A stretch of DNA of 64,000 nt, taken from contig NC_080044.1 in the NCBI RefSeq assembly GCF_012489685.1, positions 62,978,732-63,042,731 of the forward strand, read 5' to 3'. A program made the position numbers and the translations under genes. Source of the DNA: Lotus japonicus. Taxonomy: Eukaryota > Streptophyta > Magnoliopsida > Fabales > Fabaceae. Of the stretch, positions 44,267 through 57,125 are shown in pieces; within the stretch, counting starts at the first letter, position 1, and each line of letters begins with the position of its first letter. The notes under the pieces were generated by a model, which was given only the letters and a program-made list of their open reading frames with translations, was not told the DNA's origin and ran no database searches.

Positions 44267-46504
44267 TGTAACACCCTCGATTTCTTGAGGTCGCTTTAGT
44301 AACCTTTTACAAAAACGTGAGTGAATTTTTGTCGAAACTTAAACCTTTTCAAAGAATAAATAATTAACAATAACCATAGAAGAAATAACTGAATAAACTC
44401 ATTTTATTAATTCTCGAAATAGGTTGAGTACATCCATTTTTACTAAGCATAAATAAACTAATGCCTTAACCTTTCCTGAGCCGATCAACACACGATGGAG
44501 TACTTTAGGAAGGCATCAGGCCCTAGATAGAAAAAAGGAACTCGAATGTTGCATCAATAGCATCATGGACAAGGGTCCTCATCCTCTGCTTCAGCCTATC
44601 CCACAGCCTTCCGAACAAACTAAGAATCCAGTTTGCGTCGTCCTCAGCAGCAGGGGCTACAACAATAGTCTTGACAGTCACCGGCTCTGGCGAAGCCGGC
44701 GAGTAGAACGATGAAGAAAGCTAGGCCTGGAGTGTACCCTGGTGATCCTGGAGTATACTCTGGTGATAAGGAAGAGTGCTCTAGAATGTCGGAAGAGTCT
44801 ATATCCATCGAAGGTGACATCACCGCATCCTCTACAAGAAGGGTGAAGCGGGGAGAGGATGTGGCATACTCAGCCCCCTATGTAGCCTATGGACTTCTTC
44901 AGACGTCCTTCCTTGGTGTAGCTCGACTCCTGGATGAGACCACTATACATATATCGTCCAAGAGAGTGGTCTATCTCCCAAGCGACGTCGATATCAGCGT
45001 CAGGTAGCTCGAGGCTCCGTTTCCGATGAGCCATCTAGGTGTTAAGCGCCCCAAACTACACACAAGCAAACGAGCAAGGGTAAACTTGTAGAAGATAATC
45101 ACTTCTAAGTTTAATTAGTCAATGCTCATGCATATGCGTGCATACGCTTTGGATATCCACATCACTAAATCCTCCCAGGATAGGCAGGACAAAACACGAC
45201 TCCACGATTGGGGTTGACTCCTAGTCAATGAACCGCTGTCCCACAACTCCACAATCGGGGTTAGCCTACGCTAACGCACTACCCTTTCATGTTTTGCAAC
45301 TCGTTCATGTCCTTCACAACCCCCGAACCACGCCACAGACTAGCCCAATCCAGGTCACCAGTCATGGCCACCAAGCCCAATCCAGGTCACTTGATAATAT
45401 ACTCATGCCACACAAGTTAATCTTCTCAAGGCTCCCAGCCTTACATGTTCACATCTCGAACATCATCATATTTATAACAGTATAACTTGCTTGCATATCA
45501 TAAGTAAAAGCTAACAACCTAAACAAATAGGGCAAGCTCATAATAACAACAACTAGTATTTATCACATTCATGATCATATATCATCACTAATATATATAA
45601 TCATTCACAACCCTACTATCATATGTTCATCTATCACATAGATCATAACATGGTAATACACAATCACAATCAAAGTCTCTAGGTCGTTGCCGAAGAATGA
45701 AGTGCCCTTACCTGGATTCTCAGTTGAAATGTCGTTAGGATTTTGGATTCGACGGGGACTCGAACACTTCGAATTCTCTATTCACAGGGACAGAATAACA
45801 TTACTATTTTAGTCAACTAAAAGCGATAATATATATACCCTTAACCCATAGATTTTGAAAAACCCTTTCAAAAACCTTGAAAATCCAAAACCTTCTATGT
45901 CACAAAATCAAAGCTTCTTTTCTAAAGCATTTCGTATGAACACCGAAGAACATCTCAAGAACACTTTGATTAAAAGTAATTAACTAGTAAATATTTACAA
46001 GTTCATTCATTAAAAGTATGCTATCAAAAAACTGTATGTATATGCACACGACATTGATTATAAGCCGGTTAATTACTAAATACTTAACACTTTAAAGCTA
46101 AACAGACTATTTAATAAGACCGTTTTGGAACTATTAATTGTGGTCAAATCAAATTTTAAAAGCATGACTCCATGACTGTCCATGTCCTGCTTCCAATCAA
46201 AAGCGATGGATCACCGTCTATTTCACCTAGTCAAAACTCAACATTCATACGAGTCCACATTATGTAGGGGTCACATAGCTTCTTCATACACCCAATTCCC
46301 CAGCACCCGCACATACCTTCTCACTAACCTCTACAGCCTCAACCATCAGTTTTACACAATTTAATTCATATACTACTAAACAACTAACTTTCCTCTCTCA
46401 ACAATTACATCAATCATGCCTACTCACTCCTTGGCCTTATTCAACCACTTTATATTATGTGAGATCTCAATAGTAAATTAAAACTCCAAAAAAAGGTGTT
46501 ATGT
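44267..46504. mobile_element. Possible solo LTR or LTR-retroelement remnant
   Basis: It begins TGTAACACCC at 44267 and has GGTGTTATG at 46495-46503, an almost inverted pair like the ends of Ty3/gypsy LTRs that terminate GGTGTTACA. On the minus strand 45020-44860 gives an open stretch (PDADIDVAWEIDHSLGRYM) of unknown identity. Tandem CCAGTCATGG/CCCAATCCAGGTCAC repeats occur at 45340-45390. No 5-bp target duplication and no internal domain are seen, so the call is weak. Confidence 0.35.
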
Positions 46505-47870
46505 ATCGTGTGTTAAGATATCAGTCGACTACCGTGAACGAACTTTCATCCAAATGTAGAATATAAGAAGAGTTTAATGGAGTTTAATATCCAAACACTG
46601 ATTTTCTCACACTGGCCTTTGGTTAAAGTTGTTAAGTTTTAACCATTCCAAAAGTGTTACTATCTTGTATGTGTCTCTAACCAATAACATAGCAGCGACA
46701 AGAAGCACCAAACACCCTTTTGTTTCATTTTGTCCGTTTTTCTTTTGCCCCCGTTTCTGCACCACACTAATACCATCACACTTAAAATAAGCAATAAAAT
46801 GGACTGATACATCACTTGTTAGCTCGCTTGAAGATGACATTTGCTTCTAACCTCTTAATTATCCATCCTCTATCTCTCCAACGATAACTATTCATATGAT
46901 AACTAATCATCTCAAGACTTAAATAATATATGTAAGAGATCTCTAAACTAAACTAACTATATTGAATAGTGTTACTTTAACAATTGATTTTCACCTCCAC
47001 CTTAGTTTAAGAAGAAGAGAAATGAGAGAAATGAGTGATATAATTTGTAATGTGACAGGAAATGTAGAGAGAGATAGGAAGAAAAATGTGTAGAAATGAG
47101 ATGGAAGAGAAAATGAGGTGTGTGTATATCATTACTCAACTATATTATAGTTCCTTATTTTGATTTCTTAAATATTATTACACACTATTTTTATGAGTAA
47201 GCAGTGCTGCACATGATTTAAAAAACCAACAATGATATACTCACACTTCATTTCCACCTATTTTTATTTATATTTCTCTTCTCTTATCATCTATCACATC
47301 TTATACTTTTTCTCTCATACTTTTTTCTTTTCTTCATATCTCTCTCCTCGTCTACCTCTATCCATCTCATTTTTTAGGTGTGAAAAAATAATTATTCGTA
47401 TACTACTTGATGAAGATGAGAGAAACAATAATATTTTAATGTAACACATAAAAAAGTAAAGTGTCTTATACAAGAAACAATTAAACCCTAAATATTTAGG
47501 AACCAGACCTCCATCTCAGCACGCTCCAATACTATCCAAAAATAAGCACAAACCTTAGCATGCTGTGATAAGAAACCAGCATTGGCGATGCTCTATATTC
47601 AGTATATAAACTTTCACCAACAAATTTTTCTCTATCATATGTATATAAAATTCAACTATCTATTACGTCCCGTTTGGAAGAATTTATTTGAGCTTATCTG
47701 ATAACATTAACGCTTATGCCAACGTTTGAGAGACTAGAAACATTTAATTAAATTATTTTTCCAAATGAGGTCTAAATGTGCTGGACTAACTCCCATCTAT
47801 GCAACAAAACAACATTATGCATTCTTCTCTCACAAATCAAACTATAAACCCACACGCCAAGAAAAACGCG
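46505..47870. other. Upstream region of the receptor-kinase gene with GA-rich repeats
   Basis: Two inverted copies of the GA-rich repeat family lie at 46990-47140 and 47225-47395. A likely small MITE with CCCGTTTGGAA / TTCCAAATGAGG ends lies at 47666-47771. No gene supported. Confidence 0.5.
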
Positions 47871-47874
47871 TGGG

Positions 47875-48159
47875 CTATAAAATTAGAGAAATGAAAAAAG
47901 TGGAGTTTGTAAAAGAAAAAAGCAAAAACGTAATGAGTTAGGACCAGTGGCAGCAAGAGAGAGAGAGAGAGAGAGAGAAATTGGTTTGTGTTTGGGAGTA
48001 TCAGCTTTATATCAGTTTTTTACACACCTCGTGATACCTTACATTCTCTCTTCCCCAAACGCAATTCTCAAACACACAATCACTTTTTCTGATTCTTATG
48101 GCAGCATTTCACCGGAAAACCATAACCACATTCTCCTCTATTCTCCATTGATTCCAATA
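47875..48159 (+). promoter_or_regulatory. TATA box and GA-repeat leader of the receptor-kinase gene
   Basis: CTATAAAATTA at 47874-47884 is a good TATA box. A (GA)n run at 47956-47979 lies in the leader. The frame is open upstream to 47947, but the signal peptide begins at the ATG at 48160, which is taken as the start. Confidence 0.55.
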
Positions 48160-51100
48160 ATGGAGTTACTCATCACCCTCCTCGTTTTCCTACTGAGTTC
48201 CCGAGTCAACTCGGACCCAACTCAGGACAAGCAAGCTCTCCTTGCTTTCCTCTCCAAAACCCCACACTCCAACCGCGTCAACTGGAACGCTTCCGACTCC
48301 GCCTGCAACTGGGTCGGTGTCCAATGCGACGCTTCACGCTCCTTCGTCTACTCCCTCCGTCTCCCCGCCGTCGGCCTCGTCGGTAACCTCCCACCCAACA
48401 CCATCAGCCGGTTATCCCAGCTCCGTGTCCTCAGCTTCCGCTCCAATGGCCTCACCGGCGAGATCCCTGCTGATTTCTCCAATCTCACCTTCCTCCGCAG
48501 CCTCTACCTCCAGAAGAATCAGCTCTCCGGCGAGTTCCCGCCTAGTCTCACTCGGTTAACTCGTTTGAATCGGTTAGATCTCTCCTCCAACAACTTCTCC
48601 GGCGCGGTTCCCTTCTCCATCAACAACCTCGCCAACCTCACCGGACTTTTCCTAGAGAATAACAAATTCTCCGGGAAGCTTCCGTCTGTCACGGCGAAAC
48701 TGGTCGGGTTCAACGTTTCCAACAACCAGCTCAATGGTTCCATCCCGGAGACACTGTCGAGGTTCCCGGAAGCCTCATTCGCCGGAAACTTAGATCTCTG
48801 TGGACCGCCGTTGAAATCGTGCACACCGTTTTTTCCGGCGCCGGCGGAGTCACCGACGGCGATTCTGCCGGCGGGTCGCGTCGGGAAGAAGTCGAACAAG
48901 CTCTCCACGGGCGCCATTATCGCAATCGTGGTTGGGTCTTTTGTGGGTCTTGTACTGCTGCTGCTTCTGCTGTTTTGCTGCCTCAGGAAGCGGCGGCAAC
49001 GGGGAGCGCCGAAGGCTCCGAAGCCGGTGGTGGCGGCGCGGTCGGTGCCGTCGGCGGAGGCAGGCACTTCATCCTCGAAGGATGACATCACGGGCGGGTC
49101 GGCGGAGGCGGAGAGGAACAAGCTTGTGTTCTTCGACGGCGGGATATACAGCTTCGATTTGGAGGATTTGTTGAGAGCTTCGGCGGAGGTTTTGGGGAAG
49201 GGGAGTGTGGGGACTTCTTACAAGGCGGTGTTGGAGGAAGGGACGACGGTGGTGGTGAAGAGGTTGAAGGATGTTGTAGTGAGTAAGAGAGAGTTTGAGG
49301 TGCAAATGGAGGTTCTGGGTAAGATTAAGCATGAAAATGTGGTTCCTCTGAGAGCTTTCTACTTCTCCAAGGATGAGAAATTGCTTGTCTACGATTACAT
49401 GCCTGCTGGTAGCTTATCTGCTCTGCTTCACGGTATGATATCAAACTCTCATCATTCAAATTCATGATTCATGCTTCATTTCTGTTGATGATTTTATCTT
49501 GTTGCTTAATTATCTGATTATTTGTTAATCTCTGCATTTGATTGTAGTGATTAGGAAAGTAGAACTTGTTGTTCTAGCATATGAACATGATGCACAATTT
49601 TCTGGGTATTACCTTTCCGGCATTTACTCATGTTCATAAGGGAAAATATTCCCTTTTGAGGAATAAGGATTGTTTATGTCTGGATTTTTGACTAAATTCC
49701 TGATTCCAGCTGTTATTCTGCATATGGGTGTGGGATTTTGATTATTTTAAGCTAATGTGTAGAAACATTATAATATCTTCTTACTAATTTTTTATTCTTG
49801 TCAAATGTTTGGTTTGCTACCTTGATAATGGAGGTGCATCATATGTATGACCTGTGGAGCATGAATTAATTGCTCAATGGAAGAATTGTTTAATAAGTGA
49901 ATGGTCATATATTGATCTTAAAGCGATGAGCGCTGACAAGTTTGTCCCTAGTAAATACCTTCCACGGTCGTTATTATGTAAAATATCAGTTAAATTAGTC
50001 TCTCTGTGGCTATATAAAACATGGATCAAGTTAGTCTATTCAGGAACTAATTTTATACAATCAGGGACCGTCGGAGGTATTTTATTCTTTTCCGGACGAA
50101 TTTGTTAGTGCCCAACACTTTTTGGTTAGTTTCACCATTCAGTGACTCATTGTTTACTGGTGGGAGTGTATCGTAAATGATAAGTTTCTAAAGCAGCGTA
50201 GTGTGCGCTGTTTGTGCTTGCCCTTGCTTGCTTAATTAAAGTTGAAACATGCTTCTGAAGCAAACATTCTCAACTCATGAGTGAAGATGCTTTATTTTTT
50301 TATTTGTCTTTCTGCATTTCCCTTGACCCATACCATACCCCATGTTATGTACTCATTATATGCCAGCACAGGCATGTAGTACCCAACATTATTTCTTGCC
50401 ATTTTTGTTCTTTTTCCCTTTTTCTTTTTCTTTCTTTAGCTGAGAAAAGATGAGGAAAAAGAAAAAAGTCCAACTCTATGTTTACCAAATTGAATTGGAT
50501 TTGACAATTACTTTACTAAATTGGCATTACTGTTTTTTCAGGAAGTAGAGGATCTGGGCGAACTCCACTAGATTGGGATGGCAGAATGAGAATAGCACTA
50601 GGAGCATCAAGAGGGTTAGCATGCCTTCACATGTCAGGCAAGGTGGCTCACGGCAACATAAAATCATCCAACATCCTCCTCCGAGGAACGGACCACCACG
50701 CCTCCGTTTCAGACTTCGGTCTCAACCCCTTATTCGGAAATGGAGCCTCATCAAACCGTGTCGCAGGTTACCGGGCACCCGAAGTAGTAGAAACCAGGAA
50801 AGTGACCTTCAAGTCCGACGTGTACAGCTTCGGCGTGTTGTTATTGGAGCTACTAACAGGGAAAGCACCCAACCAAGCCTCTTTAGGAGAAGAGGGAATC
50901 GATCTCCCGAGGTGGGTCCAGTCCGTGGTTCGCGAGGAGTGGACCGCGGAGGTGTTCGATGCTGAGCTCATGAGGTTCCAAAACATCGAGGAGGAGATGG
51001 TTCAACTGTTGCAGATTGCAATGGCTTGCGTCTCAATTGTCCCCGATCAGAGGCCCACCATGCAGGACGTGGTGCGCATGATCGAGGACATGAACCGCGG

Positions 51101-51209
51101 TGAGACCGATGAGGGCATGCGACAATCCTCCGATGACCCTTCCAAAGAATCCGAGGGTCACACCCCACCTCAATCAAGGACTCCACCTAGATCATCACGC
51201 ACACCGTAG
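48160..51209 (+). CDS. LRR receptor-like pseudokinase, At2g26730 type (2 exons)
   Basis: Exons 48160-49432 and 50542-51209 join in phase 1 (GT/AG) to 646 aa, near the family length. The signal peptide [18 protein letters not shown] is followed by an LRR N-cap ([10 protein letters not shown]), about five LRRs ([19 protein letters not shown] and following), a transmembrane helix at about residues 250-275 followed by KRRQR, and a kinase fold. The Gly loop is [12 protein letters not shown] and the ATP Lys is K367 (VVVKRLK). The catalytic HRD is replaced by HGN (461-463), while DFG (482-484) is kept. Without the HRD aspartate, phosphotransfer is unlikely; relatives are annotated as probable inactive receptor kinases and act as plasma-membrane scaffolds. 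The C-tail [13 protein letters not shown] is conserved in the group. The intron carries a MITE. Confidence 0.95.
49932..50110. mobile_element. MITE in receptor-kinase intron
   Basis: Imperfect inverted repeats ACAAGTTTGTCCCTAGTAAA...CCTTCCACGGTC and GACCGTCGGAGGTATTTTAT...GACGAATTTGT bound about 180 bp inside the single intron. No target duplication was read with confidence. Confidence 0.55.
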
Positions 51210-52059
51210 CAAAATTCATCAAAGGTAAAAATTAAAGGGAAAAGTGGTTATTGTTGAAATTCAAAAAAAGAAAAAAAGAGGAAAGGAGGACAAGACATGG
51301 TGGTGGGTCGCTCTTAAAATATGTGTTGTTGCCTGCCCTACTACCTATTGGCGCGTACTTTCCTGATTGGCTTTCAAGGTGGTCCAATTAATGTGTATTT
51401 TATTTTTTTTCTCTCAAAATCTATTTTATTTAAATTTTTCCTCTTTTTATTTTATTAATTTCAATGATTTTTACAGGAGAGAGAGTCCGGGGAAGAGTGT
51501 GAAAAATTGTTCATGAATTGAAAGGGGGTGTGGGATAGGGGTCCATGAACAGTAAAATGACCATTGAATGAGTTTTGGCTGGCATTTTTCTATAAGTTGT
51601 GAATGTTAATTATTTATTGTTAGTGTATCAGTGTATCTTTTTTTAAATTAAGCTTGTCCTTTCAATTGTCCTGATATAATTGTCCATAGTTCAGTATGTA
51701 AGGGTCAGCATTATTATTTTATATATAAACATCCATGTCATTTGTTATTTGATTAAGTCTTTGATGAACTGATAGTAGGAGTCAAATGATGTTAACATAT
51801 ATATATGTTGCACGCGCGGTTGCGTTATGCGAGTGTGGTTTGGAATATTCACGTGGAAGTAAAGTAACTCATTGAGTGAGTCACATGGTGCAGTGGTTAG
51901 TGAGTGGTGTGAAAATAATGTAGAGGGTACGTGTCCTAGTGTGGAGGGTGTGTCCATTTGTGAGAAGAGAAAAGGGGTGGAGAACAGGCTGGCTTATATT
52001 TATACAGCTTTGTGTGTTGTGACTTGTGAGTTAGTCTGACAAATAAGGAAGATCATTTG
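51210..52059. other. 3' flank of the receptor-kinase gene
   Basis: AT-rich 3' UTR and spacer. No ORF or repeat of note. Confidence 0.5.
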
Positions 52060-52790
52060 ACTTGACGATGCGAGTGGAATGGACCCCTCTAATTAAATCT
52101 AACCTGATCGCTATACAACAAAACTCTTGGGCCTCTGAGGAGTTTCACTGCCCTGCTCTGCCCTTCTGGGAGGGTACACAATCCCTTAAATCTTGACCTT
52201 AGAAGATGATATACTTACGTGTTTTGATGAGGCCCAAGATGAACTCCAAACACCTTGATCATAACTCATAAGGGACGTGTCTGTGGTCTGACCATATGAG
52301 AGGGTACGATTGTAGGGTATAGAGTTTTCAAGCTGATGGACATGCACAAATTTGGCCTCTTTGAAACTGGACACTTAAGAAACAATCGGCCACCCTATTT
52401 GAGTCCCTAATCACAAATTTGAGAGACATTCCACCATGGGATTAGACAGCTTGAAGATGGAGTTGATCATATTAGCATAAGGGTGATTAGAGGTGTAAGG
52501 AGTAGCTAGACACTAGCTGAATGACTGAGCAGGAATCACTTTCTATGATGATTTTGGAAAATCTCGTCTTCTCAGTTAACTCCAAAGTTGATCTAATACT
52601 ACTCCATAATTCAGCCATCAAGGATGGATGTTTGATGTGCCTAACTTCCTACAAAAGCCCAAGATTCATCTCTCAACGCTCCCCCACAACCTGCTTCCCT
52701 AGTTTTTAGAATTGAAATGAGCTATCCTCATTTAATTTGACAAAGTTGCAGGTCTCAACCACCTCTCCCCTAACTAATTAAGGGTGGGGC
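52060..52790 (-). pseudogene. LINE RNase H relic
   Basis: The minus strand from about 52720 reads GCGGALRDESWAFVGS, then MAELW-like and IESDSC-like remnants, and HPYANMINSIFKL near 52460, in the order of the RNase H domain of plant L1 elements. Several stops and frameshifts. The 3' end is not defined. Confidence 0.55.
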
Positions 52791-53595
52791 GTCTATAGTT
52801 GAAACTTGAAACACACTGACATTGTTAACGAAAATTTCTCTATATTTTATAGATACAAAATGGTAGCATTGTTAAAACTTAACGTTGATTCACATTGAAG
52901 TCAACATGCCAAATTTCTGTTTTTCTAATCAACATGACAAATTTTAACTTCTTTGTTAATGTATTATGATACATGAAATTGCATTTGCCGGTTCCAACGC
53001 CAAAACAAACCTGCACTAATTTGTGAGTATTCGGGTTTTAGAGTCACATGCTTTCTTGGCAAAAGCATAACATTTGGTACTCCTAAAGGCTAAAGCAGAC
53101 ATAAGCAAGGCCTTTGGTCGGACGCAAAATTGACTCTTCCTTTCCGATCCTCCCATTGCTTTGGCTCTTTCTAATTCCACTGCGATAGCTTTCACACTTC
53201 ACACTGACTGTGGTTGTCGTGTTGTGTGGCTGCCTTTAATCCTTTGTCCTATATTCATATCATTACTTAATTTGTTCTAATTAATTCTCTGATTATGCCC
53301 CTAGGATATTCATAAGACTTATCAATATGCATAGAAAGACAAGTAATTTTTTTTATCATGACAACTTCATTTTAAGAGGATCCAAATCTTTAGACATACA
53401 GTCACCGCCATCCATCCACATGATCAATATAAAATCATTATAAGACTTTCCACATATATAATTAAACTAATTAATGAATATTATCCCTCTTGTAAAAAAA
53501 ACTAATTAATGAATGAAAGCATCAATGCATTATCCCCTGCTTTGACAAAAGAGTGTGTGCATTACATTTGTGGGGGAAAGCCGGAAAGGTGAGCC
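52791..53595. other. Spacer, no gene seen
   Basis: Unremarkable AT-rich sequence. No ORF above noise, and no inverted or tandem repeats noticed. Confidence 0.4.
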
Positions 53596-53600
53596 CGGAG

Positions 53601-53716
53601 TGTTAGAGTCCCACATTGGCTAGAGATAAGGCCAATCAAGTGTTTATAAGGGTTGTGCAAACCTCAACTCTTGAGCTAGCTTTTGTGGTTGAGTATAGGC
53701 CTTCCAATTTCTAATA
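53601..53716 (+). mobile_element. 116-bp solo LTR (TRIM-like)
   Basis: It starts TGTTAGAGTCCCACATTGGC and ends TTTCTAATA, with a TATAAGGG TATA-like motif and CTTGAGCTAGCTTTTG inside, sequences typical of a short LTR family widespread in legumes. It is flanked by a perfect 5-bp repeat CGGAG (53596-53600 and 53717-53721). No internal region, so it is a solo LTR. Confidence 0.75.
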
Positions 53717-53721
53717 CGGAG

Positions 53722-55685
53722 TGTGCTAAAAGATGGACTCACTTTGGAGCATCCTAGGGAGATAGAGATTGAAGTTCATTAATTATGCACGACAATTTCC
53801 GGATCATTATATACTGGGTGTTGTGATCACCACTTTGGATGCGACAATATTACAATTAACTCTTGATAAAGATGCTTACAAGAAGATCCAAAGAAGAAGA
53901 AGAAGAAGGAGATGCTTCCAAGTATGAATGGCAAAATGATAACATGTGTGTTAACATGCATGTAAAAGCAGCCAATGACCACGGGGCTTCTCTAACGTGT
54001 ATATATAATCTTTGCTTATTGCATCACAAACTTTTTTAATGTCACTAATCATTTTGTATATCACACTATTGACTATTCCATAATAAGGCATTTGGCATGT
54101 CTATTTTCTTCGTCTGCCTTTAGATATGATACGCCATTAATTGGCATATGTCACACTAAGATCCGTAAAAGTTATATATGCTTAATTCACCTTTAAAATA
54201 ACATAAAAACCAATAAAAATAATTCGTTCTCTGTAATACTTTTCAAAAAATATATATAATAAAGTGTTTATTATGTCTAATACAAGAAAAAACAGGTCCT
54301 TATCATAAAGTAAGAAGCTCAACCTCGAGAATTTAGATTTAGATTCTATTTCTATATAAAGGAAAAGCCATTTGGTATGGTGGGCTATGGCCTATGAGAG
54401 CTTTGCCATCCCAGCACATGGAAGCAAGTCACACTGGAGGGTGACATATGCTTCTTTATATAATTTCCATGCAATTTACTAGCAATATCCAACGGGTTTG
54501 TGCTCAAATATTGGTCTTGGTTGGGTGAAAAACATTAAACCATTAGGCTGCTATCGTCCGCTGATAGGCGGCGGATTGCTCAGCTTCGGGTTGAACAATA
54601 CATTGCTGTCTCTGATGGATTCATTCAGATTGTGCATTCAAAAAAAAGGGTTGATGAGAGGATAGAAGACAAAAGCTAAAATTCAGAAAAATCTTAATAG
54701 AAAAAAATTTCAATACAAAGGTCTAGATTCAAATACATCATAACATAGAAAATACAATCAAATATGTAAAAATATCAACAGAAAATTGAAAATCTTTGAT
54801 AGAAGTCATAGTGATACAGAGAATGAACTCGTTGATGGGGTGAGAAGTGGCGGTTTCAATTAGATCAAAGACGGTGGCTGACATTTCAAGTCGCAGTGGA
54901 GCAGATTCGAGGTGAGGATGCGATTTTGAGCACATGCACTGAAACTTCTTCGAACTCCACAACGGTGGAACATTCGACAGAGTGAGTTTCCTTCTGATTT
55001 CAAGTGGGAAGGAGTGAGGCTATGGTTCATTTGATGCAGTGAGAGTGGGGAGGGGAGAGGTTACAATGTAGGGAATGACAGAATGAGAGAAGATAAGAGG
55101 CGATGAGGCGGATTGATGGGACGAGAGGATGTTGGGGTTGAGGTTAGAGTTTTTGATTGTTGAAGTGAATGAGAAGAAATGAGAGGTGGCTAGAGTTGGG
55201 AGTGGGAATAAAGAGAGTATATAAATGGTCAGGGTTGAGACTGGGTTATGGCTAGGGTTACTAAGTTAATGAGATATTTGATTATAGGGCCTGACATCTC
55301 AACTCTCTTTAAGAGGGCTGGCTGAACGTATATTTTTTTGTCAATATCTAGTTCATTCGGTTGGATCGGGATGGAGCCCAAACCGAAACAGAGCATTCTA
55401 AACCACTTAGAACCACATTTTTCAATTAACCACGGCACTCACAGACCCATCCGAACTGTTCGGTTCATAAAAAAACATCAGTTTAGGCGATTTCTGGTCG
55501 GATGAGTTCACCTTGGACAACCATACAATTTACTTTGAACTTTTAATTCAAGTATGAGTGTTAATCTATCTTTGTTTATTTCAAGAGAAAAAAAGAGTTA
55601 AAAGAGAAATTAAAGGGTTCATCCTCTTAACGTGTTAAGCAAAAAATTGACCTAAAGGTGGGTACGTAAGTTCAATTAACCTGTT
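53722..55685. other. Gene-poor spacer
   Basis: 54650-55300 contains small minus-strand ORFs of no recognised family. 55350-55500 has CGGTTCATAA/CCGAACTG motifs reminiscent of the hAT MITE subterminal repeats. 54540-54648 ends in an A-run and could be a retroelement tail. Nothing is firm. Confidence 0.4.
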
Positions 55686-55689
55686 GCTG

Positions 55690-56072
55690 TAGGTATTCAC
55701 TTTTTAAAAATAAAATTTGGTGTCACCCTCTTCCTCTCTCTACAACCCTTCTTCCTCCCTTGAGACCAATCCTCAGCAACTCTTCCCCGCTAACATCGTC
55801 ATTCGTTCAGCTCCCGCTTGCGAACCTTCTAAAATGGTTGTGCGAGATCGAAGATTTGCATTGATGGCCTACTTCCTCCTCAACCGACGGGGCAAAAAGA
55901 TCCGCACCTCCACCGCTTCACTGCTTTTCAAGATCGCTGCCATCATCTCCCTCATCGCCACCAATTGGCTTCATCCTCCACCCCTTCGCAAGGATTGGTC
56001 TCAAGGGAGGAGGAAGGGTTGTAGAGAGAGGAAGAGGGTGACACAAATATTTTATTAAAAAAAGTGAAATAT
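55690..56072. mobile_element. Long-TIR MITE-like element
   Basis: GTCACCCTCTTCCTCTCTCT...GAGACCAATCCT (55722-55774) and its complement (55987-56040) match with one mismatch over about 52 bp. Weaker pairing reaches CACTTTTT / AAAAAGTG. The core between encodes nothing recognised. Target duplication not clear. Confidence 0.65.
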
Positions 56073-57125
56073 CTAGTGATATGAAAAGGAGCTGAGGGCA
56101 TTGCCAAGTGCCAAAGACTCAAAGAGTACATGCTTTCTTGCCGTCCAAGTTCAATTTTGAGCAACATATCTATAGAGACATCAATATTAAATATTGGTAT
56201 TAGGTTTGCCTATTGGGGTTGTTAATGCTATCTCTCAATAAAGCAAATTTCCACTACAATGATTATTACAAGGAAAATACACTTACGTAAACGGCAAATA
56301 AAATAAAATTAATAAGAAATTATTCTGAGAGTCTATATCATAGAAAGAAATATGTTGCATGCATGGTAGTTGAATTATGAACAAAATAAAATAAGAAAAA
56401 AAACAAAGACAACCGTTTACATAGCCGTAAAGTTCAATGCCAAGAAGTCAAGAACAACAGCCAATCGTTTCAATAATACAGAAATATTCTTATATAAATT
56501 GGATGGCTGTTAGTATTAACATAATCTAAGTTAATATCCCAACTTAAAATTTTCTGAACCATGAGCCTGTGGACCTTACTTGCACATGAAACAACTTGCT
56601 CTCCAAATTATTGGTGGACCTGGACCTCACTGAACTAACTTTTCTTAAATAAACAGGGGAGGCTACTTCATTCCAAAATGGAGCAAGCTATCCTTGTGGA
56701 CTTGAAAGGTACTTTCTTTCTTGCAAAACTTTTATTGTTTAAAACTATGAGCATAAATTAAGAAATTTACTGATGTATACAAAATTAATTAACTTGTCTT
56801 CACAACATTAATTGGTTCCTTTCCATCTATCTGCCCAATAATGGACAATTTGGTATTGGTAGTTTGTGTTCATCACTTGTTAAATACTAATAGTTTTGTG
56901 GTTGTTTTCATTCAATTTCAATATTGTATAGCATTTCAGCAAGCAGTTAATTCCTTCTAATTAAACGTTTTGCATTAAAGGAAAAGCTGTATATGATCTA
57001 TCTTATTTAGTACTTGAGTGTTCTCATGACTATTTCCATTTCCTTTCTATCTGAGTGAGAAGCTGGATTTGAGGAGAAATTATTGAAGCCATTGGGTAAG
57101 TGTAGACCTTTTAGACTATAAGGAG
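56073..57125. other. Spacer, no gene seen
   Basis: AT-rich, with no supported ORF. It ends in ATAAGGAG, the target duplication of the next element. Confidence 0.45.

Noticed and set aside
47947..48159. Receptor kinase starting at 47947 instead of 48160
   Set aside because: The extra 71 residues are GA-repeat and leader-like; the signal peptide starts at the ATG at 48160, matching the family.
54738..55438. Small minus-strand ORFs as genes
   Set aside because: No recognised family, no splice structure, and composition like the surrounding spacer.
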